A DNA stretch of 64,000 nucleotides from Fictibacillus barbaricus (GCF_014635025.1 NZ_BMCE01000002.1:1426001-1490000); one strand, 5' to 3'. Counted from the first letter of the stretch, positions 40,278 to 49,755 are shown. Notes: generated from the sequence alone by a model not told the origin. Program-made: numbers and translations.

Positions 40278-42122
40278 CTATTTTGATGGAACGGGTGCTG
40301 TTGGCAGTTCTATCTCCACACGAGTCCCTTCATTTTCAACTGATGAGAACTGAATGGCTCCCCTGTGTTCTTCAATGATCTTGAAACATACCATCAGGCC
40401 CAAGCCTGTCCCCTTTTCTTTTGTCGTATAAAAAGGTTCACCAAGCGTTTTTAGCCGTTCTGCAGGAATTCCGCAGCCTTGATCTTTTAGATCGATAACA
40501 ACAGAATCATTCCGTGCACTGATCTTAATATGGATCTCTCCATCTTTATCCATGCTTTCTATTGCATTTTTTAATAGGTTAATAAAGAGTTGTTTTAACT
40601 GATTCTCCACCCCATAAACAAGGGGGATATGATCTGAAATGTTAACCCAGATCTGAATGTTCCTCATGATTGCCTGGGTTTCTAATAGTCTTACCACACT
40701 GTAGATAAGTTCTTGAATATTCGTATGTTCAAAGCTTACGGCCTGTGGTTTGGCAACTAGCATCAGCTCTCCAACGATGTCATTTATTCGATTTAGTTCA
40801 GATTCCATGATTCTCAAATATTCTAACCGAATCACATCATCCGCATCTGTTAATAGTTTTGTAAACCCCTTTAAGGAAGTTAACGGATTCCGTATCTCGT
40901 GTGCCACACCTGCAGCAAGCTCTCCAAGAACAGATAGTTTCTCCGATTTCAGCATTAGTTCTTCTGTTTGCTTTGCTTTAGTTACATCTCTTGCAAAAGT
41001 AACTAAACTTTCAACTTGACCTTCCTTCGTCATTACCGGCACTCCACGAGTTTCTAATAGAATCCAGTCTCCGTTCTTATGTTTCAGCTTAAATTCCGTT
41101 TGGAAAGGCTCCTTTTTCACAAAAGCTTTCATAAAATGATCTGATAGATCTTCCATATCTTCAGGATGAACAAGATCAATGATCGCTCCTTTAATTGCTC
41201 CTTCTTCATAACCCAGAACTGTATAGTGGGAAGGAGATACATACTGAATCAAGCCGGATGGATCAATTACAGTGATTAAATCGGTTGAATGTTCTGCGAT
41301 CAAACGATATTTTGCCTCACTTTCACGTAGAGCACGCTCTACTTTTTTCTGTGAGGTAATATCCCGATATACAATAACAAACCCCATGATCTTACCATCC
41401 ATGTCACATATGTTGGAAAAGGAGGCAGACACATCAAATACTGTTCCGTCTTTGTGAATACGCTGGGTTTCATGCAGAGGAACAGACTGCCCTTGTTTTA
41501 AGAGATCGATGATCTCCCTTGATTCATTTTGTAAATGCAACGGTGTAATAACCGGATATGCTTCATTATCCTCTAAAAAATCCTCTTCTGCCCAGCCAAA
41601 CATTTGTATAAATGCATCATTCACCTTAATTACTTCTTGTCTCGTATTTAATATGAGAATGGCATCTGTTGTACCTTTTAGTACTGATTCCAAAAGGTCA
41701 AGTGCAACGCTGAGTTCTTCTTCCTTCTGTTTATGCGGCGTGATGTCCCTACCAGTAACAACTAATACTTGCTGTTTCCCGTCCTTTGTAAAGGTTGGCT
41801 GTTTAATGAGTTCGAGCATGATCGTCCTGCCGTTCCTCAGTGGAATTTTTTCAGCCGTTTTTATAGGTTTTCTTGATTCCCATGCTCTTTGATCAGAACG
41901 CTTACACCTCTCGATCGCTTCCTTGGAGAGTCTAGTATCCATTTCCTCCAGACTTTTCCCTTTATATTCATTGTGATCTATTCCGTATATTTTTAATGCG
42001 AGCTTATTTGCTTCTGCCCACGTTCCATCTGGGTATCTCATACACACGAATTCAGGCAGGACATCAATCATTTCTTTTAAAGTGGCAACTGCAGGAAGTT
42101 CGTCCTGGCTCATTACTTTCAT
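40278..42122 (-). CDS. Soluble PAS-domain sensor histidine kinase, sporulation-kinase type
   Basis: A 614-residue cytoplasmic kinase without membrane segments. Three PAS domains lie at about 15-130, 140-258 and 268-385; the HisKA box GVAHEIRNPLTSLKGF has the phospho-acceptor His408; the ATPase domain has NLLKNAIESM (N box), DQGCGIPAERL (G1), and GTGLGLMVCF (G2). The layout matches KinA-like sporulation kinases that feed the Spo0F phosphorelay, and no response regulator is adjacent, as expected for an orphan phosphorelay kinase. The assignment to sporulation is inference. GGGTGG precedes the ATG. Confidence 0.85.
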   Translation of the reverse strand: MKVMSQDELPAVATLKEMIDVLPEFVCMRYPDGTWAEANKLALKIYGIDHNEYKGKSLEEMDTRLSKEAIERCKRSDQRAWESRKPIKTAEKIPLRNGRTIMLELIKQPTFTKDGKQQVLVVTGRDITPHKQKEEELSVALDLLESVLKGTTDAILILNTRQEVIKVNDAFIQMFGWAEEDFLEDNEAYPVITPLHLQNESREIIDLLKQGQSVPLHETQRIHKDGTVFDVSASFSNICDMDGKIMGFVIVYRDITSQKKVERALRESEAKYRLIAEHSTDLITVIDPSGLIQYVSPSHYTVLGYEEGAIKGAIIDLVHPEDMEDLSDHFMKAFVKKEPFQTEFKLKHKNGDWILLETRGVPVMTKEGQVESLVTFARDVTKAKQTEELMLKSEKLSVLGELAAGVAHEIRNPLTSLKGFTKLLTDADDVIRLEYLRIMESELNRINDIVGELMLVAKPQAVSFEHTNIQELIYSVVRLLETQAIMRNIQIWVNISDHIPLVYGVENQLKQLFINLLKNAIESMDKDGEIHIKISARNDSVVIDLKDQGCGIPAERLKTLGEPFYTTKEKGTGLGLMVCFKIIEEHRGAIQFSSVENEGTRVEIELPTAPVPSK

Positions 42123-42250
42123 TTTTATCCACCCTTTTTTTACGAAAACTTTCTTAACGTCTATTATTTAAATAAAAGGTTCTCGTTTCCTTCAAAGATT
42201 TTATGAATTCATACGTCAAATTAATTCGTTTTTCGCCTAAATATGACAAA

Positions 42251-42279
42251 AAAGACGCTTCCTTTTTAGAAAGCGTCTT
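42251..42279 (-). terminator. Intrinsic terminator of the HU gene
   Basis: AAGACGCTT and AAGCGTCTT form a 9-base perfect stem; TTTTTTGTC follows on the minus strand. Confidence 0.85.
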
Positions 42280-42295
42280 CGATAACTGCTGGCGA

Positions 42296-42574
42296 TTAAA
42301 CGGCTTTTACCGCTTCTTTTAGCGATTTTCCTGGCTTAAATGCAGGTACATTGCTTGCCTGGATCATGATTTCTTCACCAGTTAGAGGATTACGTCCTTT
42401 TCTTGCGTTGCGGTTTCGTGTTTCAAATGTTCCAAAACCGATCAATTGAACGCTTTCTCCGTTTTTCAAAGCATCTGTAATGGCATCCAGCACCGCATCA
42501 ACAGCAAGTGCTGATTCCTTTTTGTTCATACTTGTTGCATTTCTTACTGCATCTACTAAATCCATTTTTTTCAT
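42296..42574 (-). CDS. hbs: HU family DNA-binding protein
   Basis: A 92-residue histone-like protein with the full HU signature [18 protein letters not shown] (about 47-64) and the beta-arm [22 protein letters not shown] dimers bend and compact DNA. Length matches B. subtilis HBsu. It is monocistronic with its own terminator. Since Bacillus genomes often have more than one HU gene and hbs usually lies by the trp/men region, this copy may be a paralogue. Confidence 0.93.
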   Translation of the reverse strand: MKKMDLVDAVRNATSMNKKESALAVDAVLDAITDALKNGESVQLIGFGTFETRNRNARKGRNPLTGEEIMIQASNVPAFKPGKSLKEAVKAV

Positions 42575-42702
42575 TATAGATATCTCCCTTCAAACATTAA
42601 GAATAACTGCTTGTGTAGCAACATTATTAACGAATAATGGAAGTTTCATACAGGAAGATATAAAATTCCGAAAAATATTTATATAGTTTACTAAGTATTA
42701 TC

Positions 42703-43473
42703 TTAAAAGCCTTGAATGCTCATTCCGCCATCCACAAATAATGTTTGGCCATTCACATAATTAGCGGCTTCACTGGCTAGAAATACAGCCGGACCAACAA
42801 GATCAGGCAGCTCGCCTACTCTTTTTTGGGGCGTTACGGCTAAGATATCATCTAAGTAGCTTTGATCGGCAAGCAATTTTTCTGTAAGAGGTGTCTTAAA
42901 GTACCATGGACCAATACTGTTTACATTTATTCCATACTGTCCCCATTCAAGTGCAAGGTTCTTAGTCATTTGAATAATCGCCGCTTTTGTAGATGCATAG
43001 ACTACCCCCGTTCGTAAGGCCACATGCCCCGCTACAGAAGAAATGGTAATGATCTTGCCTCCGCCTGCTTCTTTCATTCTTTCTCCTGCTTTTTGAGAAA
43101 ACCAGAAAGCTGAACGAAGATTTGTATTCATAATGGTTTCCCATTCTTCGTCAGAAACATCCAGTGCCCTTGAACGTATGTTCATTCCTGCGTTATTTAC
43201 AAGTATATCTACTGTTACGTGTTCTGAATCTAAGGTTTCAAAGATTTCCTCTACCTGACCCTTATTTGTAACATCTGCTTCAAAAAGGTAGGCTTTTGTG
43301 CCAACTCGATGAATAAACTCTGCTGTTTCCTCCAAATCGGATTGTGTCCTGGAAACAATTACAACGTCAGCCCCTGCTTCTGCATAACCGATTGCGATCG
43401 CTCGTCCGATTCCTCTTCCAGCGCCCGTAACAAGGGCTGTCTTCCCTTTTAATGAAAATGATGGTAAGTACAT
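42703..43473 (-). CDS. Short-chain dehydrogenase/reductase (gluconate 5-dehydrogenase-like)
   Basis: A 256-residue classical SDR: cofactor motif TGAGRGIG (16-23), NNAG (about 92-95), catalytic Ser in ISSVAGH (about 145), YASTKAA (Tyr about 158, Lys about 162), and C-terminal GQTLFVDGGMSI. The sequence YFKTPLTEKLLADQSYLDDI is frequent in gluconate 5-dehydrogenase and related sugar-acid SDRs, but the substrate is not certain. It lies 17 bases behind the unknown membrane protein on the same strand, so the two may be an operon. Confidence 0.85.
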   Translation of the reverse strand: MYLPSFSLKGKTALVTGAGRGIGRAIAIGYAEAGADVVIVSRTQSDLEETAEFIHRVGTKAYLFEADVTNKGQVEEIFETLDSEHVTVDILVNNAGMNIRSRALDVSDEEWETIMNTNLRSAFWFSQKAGERMKEAGGGKIITISSVAGHVALRTGVVYASTKAAIIQMTKNLALEWGQYGINVNSIGPWYFKTPLTEKLLADQSYLDDILAVTPQKRVGELPDLVGPAVFLASEAANYVNGQTLFVDGGMSIQGF

Positions 43474-43490
43474 GTGTATGCCTCCTCTAT

Positions 43491-44405
43491 TTAATTGAAA
43501 AGTTCAGGTGATATCGTAAAGAAACGGTGTTGATCTCCCAGATAAGTATTGGTGCCGGCATCTTCCTTCATGCTTGTGATGCTGATCTGATAAGGAGAGT
43601 GGATTGGTGCATCTTCATCTTTAGAAACTGTTTCCACTGCATGCTTTTGAATCCCAGATTTCACAATATCCCACAAGGTGCTTTTTTCATCCTCCAAAGA
43701 TAATTCTCCAGAGTTCGTGAAACTCGTATAGTACATATCTCCATCTGGTACCATTTCTTTTAAACCATGCAGATCTAACGCCTGAAAATAGATTCCAGGT
43801 GTTGAAATATAATTTTGATTCACCATCATATCAGTTTCCTCAGTTATAACATGAGGAATTATCTTGTATTGCCCATCCGCCATCTCGATCCATGCATTCA
43901 TACTTCTATCGTACTTATAATAATAAACCTCATAGTTTAATTGCCGAATCATCCCATCTTTATCAAATGAGAGTTCAAGATTGTTTATGGCGAGTTCTCC
44001 CTCTGGATCCAGTGCTGATTTAACTTTCTCATACTCTTCATAGAATTTCATTTCAAATGCATTTTGTGTAGACGCTTTCACATGAATGATCTGTTCGTAA
44101 TACGCTTCGACAGAATAAGAAAAAAGTATTCCAGATAGAAATGAAGCTGCACCTATGAAAGCTGCAAGCTGTTTAGCCTGCTTGTTCACACGTACTTTAG
44201 GAAGGATAAAGATAAAAAAAATCGCGATTCCAACAGGCAGCACCCATGTTTCAAGACGAAAAGTAAACGTCCCAAGCAGAAAGCAGCCGATTAGTTTCCA
44301 CCCTATATACTTCTCATCACGTTCCGCTTTTTTTAAGTAAACGAATACGAGCAGAGCTATGAAGATTAGAGAAATCCCTAAACCCAGAAGTGTTTCAAGC
44401 TGCAC
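43491..44405 (-). CDS. Membrane protein of unknown function with large extracytoplasmic domain
   Basis: A 304-residue protein with three N-terminal hydrophobic segments (about 5-24, 37-74 broken, 81-101) and about 200 residues outside the membrane (SVEAYYEQIIHVKASTQNAF, DKDGMIRQLNYEVYYYKYDR). No domain recognised. It is the first gene of a likely pair with the SDR gene. AGAAAGGTG precedes the ATG. Confidence 0.65.
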   Translation of the reverse strand: MQLETLLGLGISLIFIALLVFVYLKKAERDEKYIGWKLIGCFLLGTFTFRLETWVLPVGIAIFFIFILPKVRVNKQAKQLAAFIGAASFLSGILFSYSVEAYYEQIIHVKASTQNAFEMKFYEEYEKVKSALDPEGELAINNLELSFDKDGMIRQLNYEVYYYKYDRSMNAWIEMADGQYKIIPHVITEETDMMVNQNYISTPGIYFQALDLHGLKEMVPDGDMYYTSFTNSGELSLEDEKSTLWDIVKSGIQKHAVETVSKDEDAPIHSPYQISITSMKEDAGTNTYLGDQHRFFTISPELFN

Positions 44406-44526
44406 CTTTCTACCACCCCTTTTTTTTGGATATTTTTATTAAGTTTAACAAAAATATGGAACATACAGACCGTTTTTTGTAATTAATTGAAGGGTTTCTT
44501 TGTGAAAAAAGCACTTACTCTTGAAA

Positions 44527-44610
44527 TCACATAAAAATCGCTGAACTTCACATAAAAATCGCTGAACTTCACATAAAAATGAACCATCATCACATAAATA
44601 CTTAATTTCC
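44527..44610. repeat. Intergenic tandem array with 21-base period (type B)
   Basis: The 21-base unit that begins TCACATAAAAATCGCTGAAC is present as two exact copies (44527-44547 and 44548-44568), a third that diverges after 12 bases (44569), and a fourth diverged one (44590), all in register. The minus strand reads heptads FYVKFSD. It lies between the SNF2 helicase end and the next gene. Confidence 0.85.
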
Positions 44611-44640
44611 TAATTTTTTTACACCCTAGAAAAACCAACA

Positions 44641-44671
44641 GAAAAAAAAGACATGCCCCAAAAGACATGCC
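44641..44671 (-). terminator. Probable terminator of the SNF2 helicase gene
   Basis: GGCATG and CATGTC can pair with one wobble, and eight T follow on the minus strand. The stem is short, and the segment also contains a direct repeat GACATGCC, so confidence is moderate. Confidence 0.5.
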
Positions 44672-44672
44672 T

Positions 44673-47453
44673 TTACGACTCTACCCACTCTTTTCTAAGC
44701 GTGAACAAATCCTTTAATTCATCTGTTGAAAGTTCAGTAATCCAGTTTTCACTCTGAATTACTTTTTCTGAAAGCTCCTTCTTGCTTTCAAGCATCATGT
44801 CGATCTTTTCTTCAAGCGTGCCGAGCGTAATCATCTTATGCACCGTTACAAACTTCTTTTGGCCAATGCGGTGAGCACGATCTGTCGCCTGATTCTCGAC
44901 TGCTGGATTCCACCATCTATCGTAATGGATAACATGGTTGGCTTCGGTCAAGTTCAATCCTGTTCCACCAGCTTTTAGTGACAGGATAAAAATAGCATGT
45001 TCTCCATTTTGGAAACTTTCTATCATTTCATCACGTTTTTGCTTGGATAAACTTCCATGTAAAAATAGGACTGGCTTGCCGAACTTCTTCTCAACATATT
45101 TTTTTATAAGCTCACCCATAAAGATAAATTGAGTAAAGATCAGGCACTTCTCATTCTTATCAAGTATGGCATCAATTAACTCGATCGTCTTTGCAAACTT
45201 AGTTGATTGATCTTCTAATTTCCCCATTTTATCGTTCTTCGTGTAAAGAGCCGGGTGGTCGCAAATCTGTTTTAGTTTCCCAAGCATCGCAAGCAAAAGA
45301 CCGCGTCTCTGCATGCCTGTTACTTTTTCGAGCTGTTCAAATGTATCCTGAACCAGTCTTTCATATAAGGAAGCTTGCTCTTTGGATAGCGGACAATATT
45401 CTTTGATCTCTTGTTTTTCAGGTAAGTTAAGCTGAACTGATGGATCCATCTTTGTACGGCGGAGTAAGAATGGCTGTACGAGCTGCTTTAACTGCTGTAA
45501 GCGCAAGCTGTCATTCTCTTTCTCTACAGGTGCTACAAATTTTTTCTGGAACGAAGGCTCACTTCCTAGGTAACCTGGATTGAGGAAATCAAAAATAGCC
45601 CATAGTTCGAGCAGCCTGTTTTCAACTGGTGTACCCGTAAGTGCGATCTTATGGCGTCCATTTAGCTTTCTAATGCTTCTTGACTGTTTCGTATAACTGT
45701 TTTTGATGTTTTGCGCCTCATCAAGCACAATTGCTTCCCAAAACGTCCCGCTCATCTCGCTAAAATCAAGCTGGCAAGTCGTATATGAGGTTATTACGAT
45801 ATCGTACTTTTTGTACCATTCTTGAAATTCTTCACCCTTTTTCCGATTCGCACCATAATGAAGACCAACTGTTAGCGACGGGGCGAAGTTCTCCAATTCT
45901 TTTTGCCAGTTTCCAATTACTGAAGTAGGGCAAACCAGTAAAAACGTTCCTTCCTGTTCCCCTTTTTCTTTTACTTTTAAAAAGTAATCAATTGTTTGAA
46001 CTGTTTTTCCAAGTCCCATATCATCTGCCAAACAGCCGCCAAGACCAAACCTGCGAAGGAAATACATCCATGAGCTTCCGGTCTTTTGATACTCTCTTAA
46101 CGATCCATTCAGATCTTCAGCTTTTGGTTCGACCGGAAGTGTTTTAATCTCGGAGAGTTGATCCATCCAACTATTTAGCGGTTCATCCCATTCCATGTCG
46201 AGCATAGGACCTTCAGATTCCAAGTCATCTTCTGCCGGGTTGGTTTCCATGTTTAACAGATGCTGTTCTAGAACATCTTTTAATTGGATGCCTGTGCGGT
46301 CCACATTTTTAATTAAGTGCCGGACCTGCTTCATCCATTCAGGGTCCACTCTGTACCATTGGCCGTTCCTTCTGACAAGTCTCCTGCTTCCGTCAACAAG
46401 TTTACGGAATTCTTCTTCTGATAGTTCTTCATCCCCTGTAGAAAGTCTCCAATCAAATTGCATGATTGCATTTAAACCAAGGAAAGATGGTGCTCCACCA
46501 GCAACTTGTGATTTCGTTTTAATCTTGGCTTTTACTTTAGGCTGAAGCTCTTGCACCGTTTGCCACCACTCTGGAAGAAGAACGGAAATGCCTATCTGCT
46601 TTAAAAGATCACTTTTTAACGTTAAAAAGTCCCAAGCCTCTTTTTCAGAGATCTCACTGCGAACCTCTTTACGGTTTGTTAGCTTAAGCCAAGAGATGAG
46701 TTTTGACACGAGTTCAATATCAGATTGAAGCATCTCTTGATAAGGTTTCCATTCATCAGGGAGAAGAGAGCTTCTGCCATTATACGGTACACGGATGCCA
46801 TCCTCTTTTTCTTGAAGAAAGACGTCAAGATGCCAAACATCCTTGTCTGCTGCATCCTCATCCGGTTCTGTTAATTCAAAGATCAATTTAAAAGGCTTTG
46901 GATCTTCTCTCCAGCCTATCTTAATTAGCCATTCATCCTCATCTATATGGCTTAAAGCAGATATGACCTGTCTTGGTATCCCCCTCATTCGATCTCTGTT
47001 AAAGCCTGAAGGCATAGAGATGGCATCAACATTCGGCAATGTAGAAAGAGCCTCATTCACCCACTGAGATTCAATTCGTTTCCCTCCTGTTTTCCATGCC
47101 CACACCCCTGCCTTCCAGCTTTCAAAATCAGGAGTCACTTGATCCTTTTTCATCAAGCTATACACTTCGTTTGCCTCTTTTACAAAAGTCCATGAATCCC
47201 TTTCCCAGTTATTTTCAGATAGAAAGAAATCAGGATACCGATTAAAAAGTGCAAACGCTTCTCCAGCATTCAAATATATATTTTGATCTTCATCTATATC
47301 AAGCATTGTTCCGTAAAACGATGGTTGATGCCACGTAAATAAAAGAGGTTTCCAGTCGTTTACATGCACTCTTTTCTTATGATTAGTGGCCCATAAAACG
47401 ATATTGCCATGAAGCCATTTAGCGTGAAGCAAAAGATTGCTTGTATCGATCAT
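44673..47453 (-). CDS. ywqA: SNF2-family DEAD/DEAH helicase (YwqA-like)
   Basis: A 926-residue protein: the first 430 residues hold the bacterial SNF2-associated domain (DUF3670-like; FLGLNAIMQFDWRLSTGDEE, RRNGQWYRVDPEWMKQVRHL), then the motor with LADDMGLGKTVQTIDYF (motif I), VLDEAQNIKN (II), LTGTPVENRL (III), HGSLSKQKRDEM (IV), SLKAGGTGLNLTEANHV (V) and ATDRAHRIGQ (VI). Such proteins remodel DNA-protein complexes or transcription complexes; the bacterial role is poorly known. Its start overlaps the upstream gene by four bases, showing coupling. Confidence 0.92.
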   Translation of the reverse strand: MIDTSNLLLHAKWLHGNIVLWATNHKKRVHVNDWKPLLFTWHQPSFYGTMLDIDEDQNIYLNAGEAFALFNRYPDFFLSENNWERDSWTFVKEANEVYSLMKKDQVTPDFESWKAGVWAWKTGGKRIESQWVNEALSTLPNVDAISMPSGFNRDRMRGIPRQVISALSHIDEDEWLIKIGWREDPKPFKLIFELTEPDEDAADKDVWHLDVFLQEKEDGIRVPYNGRSSLLPDEWKPYQEMLQSDIELVSKLISWLKLTNRKEVRSEISEKEAWDFLTLKSDLLKQIGISVLLPEWWQTVQELQPKVKAKIKTKSQVAGGAPSFLGLNAIMQFDWRLSTGDEELSEEEFRKLVDGSRRLVRRNGQWYRVDPEWMKQVRHLIKNVDRTGIQLKDVLEQHLLNMETNPAEDDLESEGPMLDMEWDEPLNSWMDQLSEIKTLPVEPKAEDLNGSLREYQKTGSSWMYFLRRFGLGGCLADDMGLGKTVQTIDYFLKVKEKGEQEGTFLLVCPTSVIGNWQKELENFAPSLTVGLHYGANRKKGEEFQEWYKKYDIVITSYTTCQLDFSEMSGTFWEAIVLDEAQNIKNSYTKQSRSIRKLNGRHKIALTGTPVENRLLELWAIFDFLNPGYLGSEPSFQKKFVAPVEKENDSLRLQQLKQLVQPFLLRRTKMDPSVQLNLPEKQEIKEYCPLSKEQASLYERLVQDTFEQLEKVTGMQRRGLLLAMLGKLKQICDHPALYTKNDKMGKLEDQSTKFAKTIELIDAILDKNEKCLIFTQFIFMGELIKKYVEKKFGKPVLFLHGSLSKQKRDEMIESFQNGEHAIFILSLKAGGTGLNLTEANHVIHYDRWWNPAVENQATDRAHRIGQKKFVTVHKMITLGTLEEKIDMMLESKKELSEKVIQSENWITELSTDELKDLFTLRKEWVES

Positions 47454-48757
47454 GAAATAAACTTTCCTTTCCTCAGCTCTTCCTGAAAGGCTCTTAGTCG
47501 TCCATAAACAGTAGCGATCTGGTCAATGTATTGCGAGAAGCGTTCTTCGTCTCCTAGTTCAAAATATAGTGAGCGAAGAGTTTTTAGATGTTTAATAGCA
47601 GACTGATAGGATTTTCTAGTCCGTTCGTTGATCAGCCTGTCGATCGCTTGATGATAAATGGGCAGAACTGTTTCTTTTTGAAAGGATACGACCTCTTTTA
47701 GGTCCTTTCTTTGGATCAATTCCGGAGAATAGCCCATGATTATTTGCAACTCTACCCATCGTTCATGTTCACCAATAACCATTAGATATTCCCCGTACTC
47801 ATAAAACGTGATCGGCAAGAATTCAATAAGCATCTCCTCATACTGATCTTCATCACCCGTATGTTGTGCATATTTCCAAAAATAATTTAAATACTCGTGA
47901 AAGAACTCACGGGAATCCGAATGATAGTAATAGGTGCCGACTCCGTCTAAGAAGTTAGGCTTCAAATGCAGCAGCCATGATAAAAGACGGGTCCACTCTT
48001 GTTTGTCTACTAATAATTTCATCCATACAAGGTAATGAACCATGTCTATTTTCTTCTCGCTTTGGCTCAAACGTTCAAAAGCAAGCTCGTCTTTACCGCT
48101 GGCAAAAGCAAAATGAACAAGCGCCAACTCAAGCATCTGAGAGGCCTTCCCACTCTCTCTTTCCTCCAAAAGCTGTCTTTCATATTTTTCAACCCACGCT
48201 TGTTCAACATAAAGAAGCGACCAGCTGATCTGAAAGAGATAAAAAAGTAAGTGTCCCCATTTTGCAGGTATTTCGTAAAGACTTTGGAAGTTTCTTAAAC
48301 TTTCTTCGATTAGCTGCTTGTTTTCCAAAAGTAATTTTTCACTATTGATCTGCTTTAATGTCACATACATTTGGTCTGAAAGCTTTTCAACTGTAGCATC
48401 AAAGTTTGCTTGCATGTAAGATGCTACTCCGTATTGTCCCTCGAATGAAAATAACCGTATCAACGTTTCGATCTGTACGTGATATTTATATAATAAGGCA
48501 ATATCTTCATCAAAAAATTGACCTGCATTTAAGAGAGCTGGATAGTAATCACGATAGATATGAACAAATGTATAGCTTGTATCTTTTCCGTCTGCTAGAT
48601 CGCGAAAGGAGACGGTCTGCATCTTACGTCTCTCAAAGGTTTCGAACCGCTCCGAAAAATATTCACGCCACAGCTGAACAGCATGTGTATTTTGAACCTT
48701 CTGTTCAGGCGTATCAAAGTGTTTTTGCTCATTGCTATTTTCATCAGTCGGCTTCAC
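47450..48757 (-). CDS. Helical protein coupled to the SNF2 helicase
   Basis: A 435-residue, mostly helical protein with TPR-like spacing (LELALVHFAFASGKDELAFE, RLSQSEKKIDMVHYLVWMKL, SAIKHLKTLRSLYFELGDEE). In B. subtilis this position before ywqA is held by YwqB, a SWIM zinc-finger protein; here no Cys-x-Cys or Cys-x-His motif is present at all, so the zinc finger is missing or this is a different protein that shares the C-terminal helical part. GTG 48757 has AAGGGGGGAG upstream and is preferred to TTG 48787. The four-base overlap implies joint function with the helicase. Confidence 0.65.
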   Translation of the reverse strand: MKPTDENSNEQKHFDTPEQKVQNTHAVQLWREYFSERFETFERRKMQTVSFRDLADGKDTSYTFVHIYRDYYPALLNAGQFFDEDIALLYKYHVQIETLIRLFSFEGQYGVASYMQANFDATVEKLSDQMYVTLKQINSEKLLLENKQLIEESLRNFQSLYEIPAKWGHLLFYLFQISWSLLYVEQAWVEKYERQLLEERESGKASQMLELALVHFAFASGKDELAFERLSQSEKKIDMVHYLVWMKLLVDKQEWTRLLSWLLHLKPNFLDGVGTYYYHSDSREFFHEYLNYFWKYAQHTGDEDQYEEMLIEFLPITFYEYGEYLMVIGEHERWVELQIIMGYSPELIQRKDLKEVVSFQKETVLPIYHQAIDRLINERTRKSYQSAIKHLKTLRSLYFELGDEERFSQYIDQIATVYGRLRAFQEELRKGKFIS

Positions 48758-49079
48758 TCCGTCTCCCCCCTTCCGTTTTATTACCAATTATAGCAAAATC
48801 AATGTCCAATCATTCACGTATATCATATCTATTTTATAGGAAACAAAGTAAATTGACCAAAGAAAACACATTGTGGCATTTAAACTGTTCTCTTTCTTAC
48901 CGATAATAGAAGTGAATCATCAACTGAACGAAAAAATAAAAAAGCGCGATCATATAAACTTCTTAAAAAAGAAGGACTCGAAGCTTTCGGAGCTATCTCT
49001 ATTAACTTAGATGTGTCATCCAGCCGCTTTAAAGAGCTCCATCGCCGCTGCTAATTTGTATTGTAAGGGAGATTTACCT
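48758..49079. other. Intergenic region between the SNF2 operon and a Spo0E-like gene
   Basis: About 320 bases. Two overlapping open plus-strand frames run through 48880-49040 with Lys-rich sequence but have neither a start codon with a ribosome site nor a recognised product. The left part should hold the divergent SNF2 operon promoter; none could be assigned clearly. Confidence 0.4.
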
Positions 49080-49244
49080 ATGAAGGAGAACACTGTTCAA
49101 GAACGGATCAGCTTGTTAAGAGAAGAATTGTATCGAATTTCAAATCAACTTAATTATGAACTTACACACCCTAAACTAGTAACGGTTAGTCAGCAGCTTG
49201 ATCAGCTGTTAAACCAATATACAAGGTTGGAACAAAAAGCATAA
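49080..49244 (+). CDS. Spo0E-like sporulation regulatory protein
   Basis: A 54-residue protein with two helices and the family signature: ISLLREELYRISNQLNYELT, then LVTVSQQLDQLLNQYTRLEQ containing Ser-Gln-Gln-Leu-Asp. Spo0E-type phosphatases act on phosphorylated Spo0A. The start has AAGGGAG upstream; the longer frame to 49011 does not. A terminator follows. Confidence 0.85.
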   Translation: MKENTVQERISLLREELYRISNQLNYELTHPKLVTVSQQLDQLLNQYTRLEQKA

Positions 49245-49246
49245 TA

Positions 49247-49270
49247 AAATGGTCCTTAGAGGCCATTTTA
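49247..49270 (+). terminator. Intrinsic terminator of the Spo0E-like gene
   Basis: AAAATGG and CCATTTT with a bulged inner CC/GG form a stem followed by ATTCTTG; the T run is mainly inside the stem. Confidence 0.6.
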
Positions 49271-49360
49271 TTCTTGCTCACTTTAAATTTTTCTTCTTTT
49301 TTCAATTTGACCCAGTATGCGTTTAATTTTCTCATCTGCATACTGACCGTGATCATACCT

Positions 49361-49540
49361 TTACGTAAAAGCTTCTCCACAGCCTCCATATATTCTTGCC
49401 CCATAATTCCCAGATGTAAGACCTGCTACAACAACCGTAATGATTCCTGAAACATGAATGGCTTCAGCGATTAATAAACTTCCGTAAAAAAGAAGAATGG
49501 AAAACCCGATTTCTAATGGCCCCAACCGTTTTGCATTTTT
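49361..49540 (-). pseudogene. Fragment of a CPA1-type Na+/H+ antiporter
   Basis: An open minus-strand frame between TGA (49543-49541) and TAA (49363-49361) encodes LEIGFSILLFYGSLLIAEAI then HVSGIITVVVAGLTSGNYG. The AE-x-x-x-VSG-(8)-AGL pattern is that of a conserved membrane segment of NhaP/CPA1 antiporters. Only about 60 codons remain out of roughly 400 or more; there is no start, and the frame ends soon after the motif. It is a gene remnant between two Spo0E-like genes. Confidence 0.6.
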
Positions 49541-49755
49541 TCACGCAAATGGTGAAAAGCAGTCTCCTCTCTCCATTTTTCATCTATTATGTTTCTCTAA
49601 ACCACAATCCTTCAGACCATGTATTCTGATTCGACAGCCCCTTGCATTTTTTGTGATTTCTTGTAACTTTATCACTATTTTAGACGAAACCCTTTTCCTT
49701 TTTGTAAATATATTGCATATTTATTGAAGACAAAATCTCTCATGAAAGTTGTGAA

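Noticed and set aside
44483-44668. 61-codon minus-strand ORF over array B
   Set aside because: Low-complexity, repeat-driven and lacking a ribosome site; treated as repeat rather than gene.
48880-49063. Two overlapping Lys-rich open frames upstream of the Spo0E-like gene
   Set aside because: Neither has a start codon with a ribosome site, and they compete for the same DNA.
49186-49404. 72-codon minus-strand ORF overlapping a Spo0E-like gene
   Set aside because: It covers the 3' end of the Spo0E-like gene and its terminator, and its upstream DNA belongs to the antiporter remnant in another frame.
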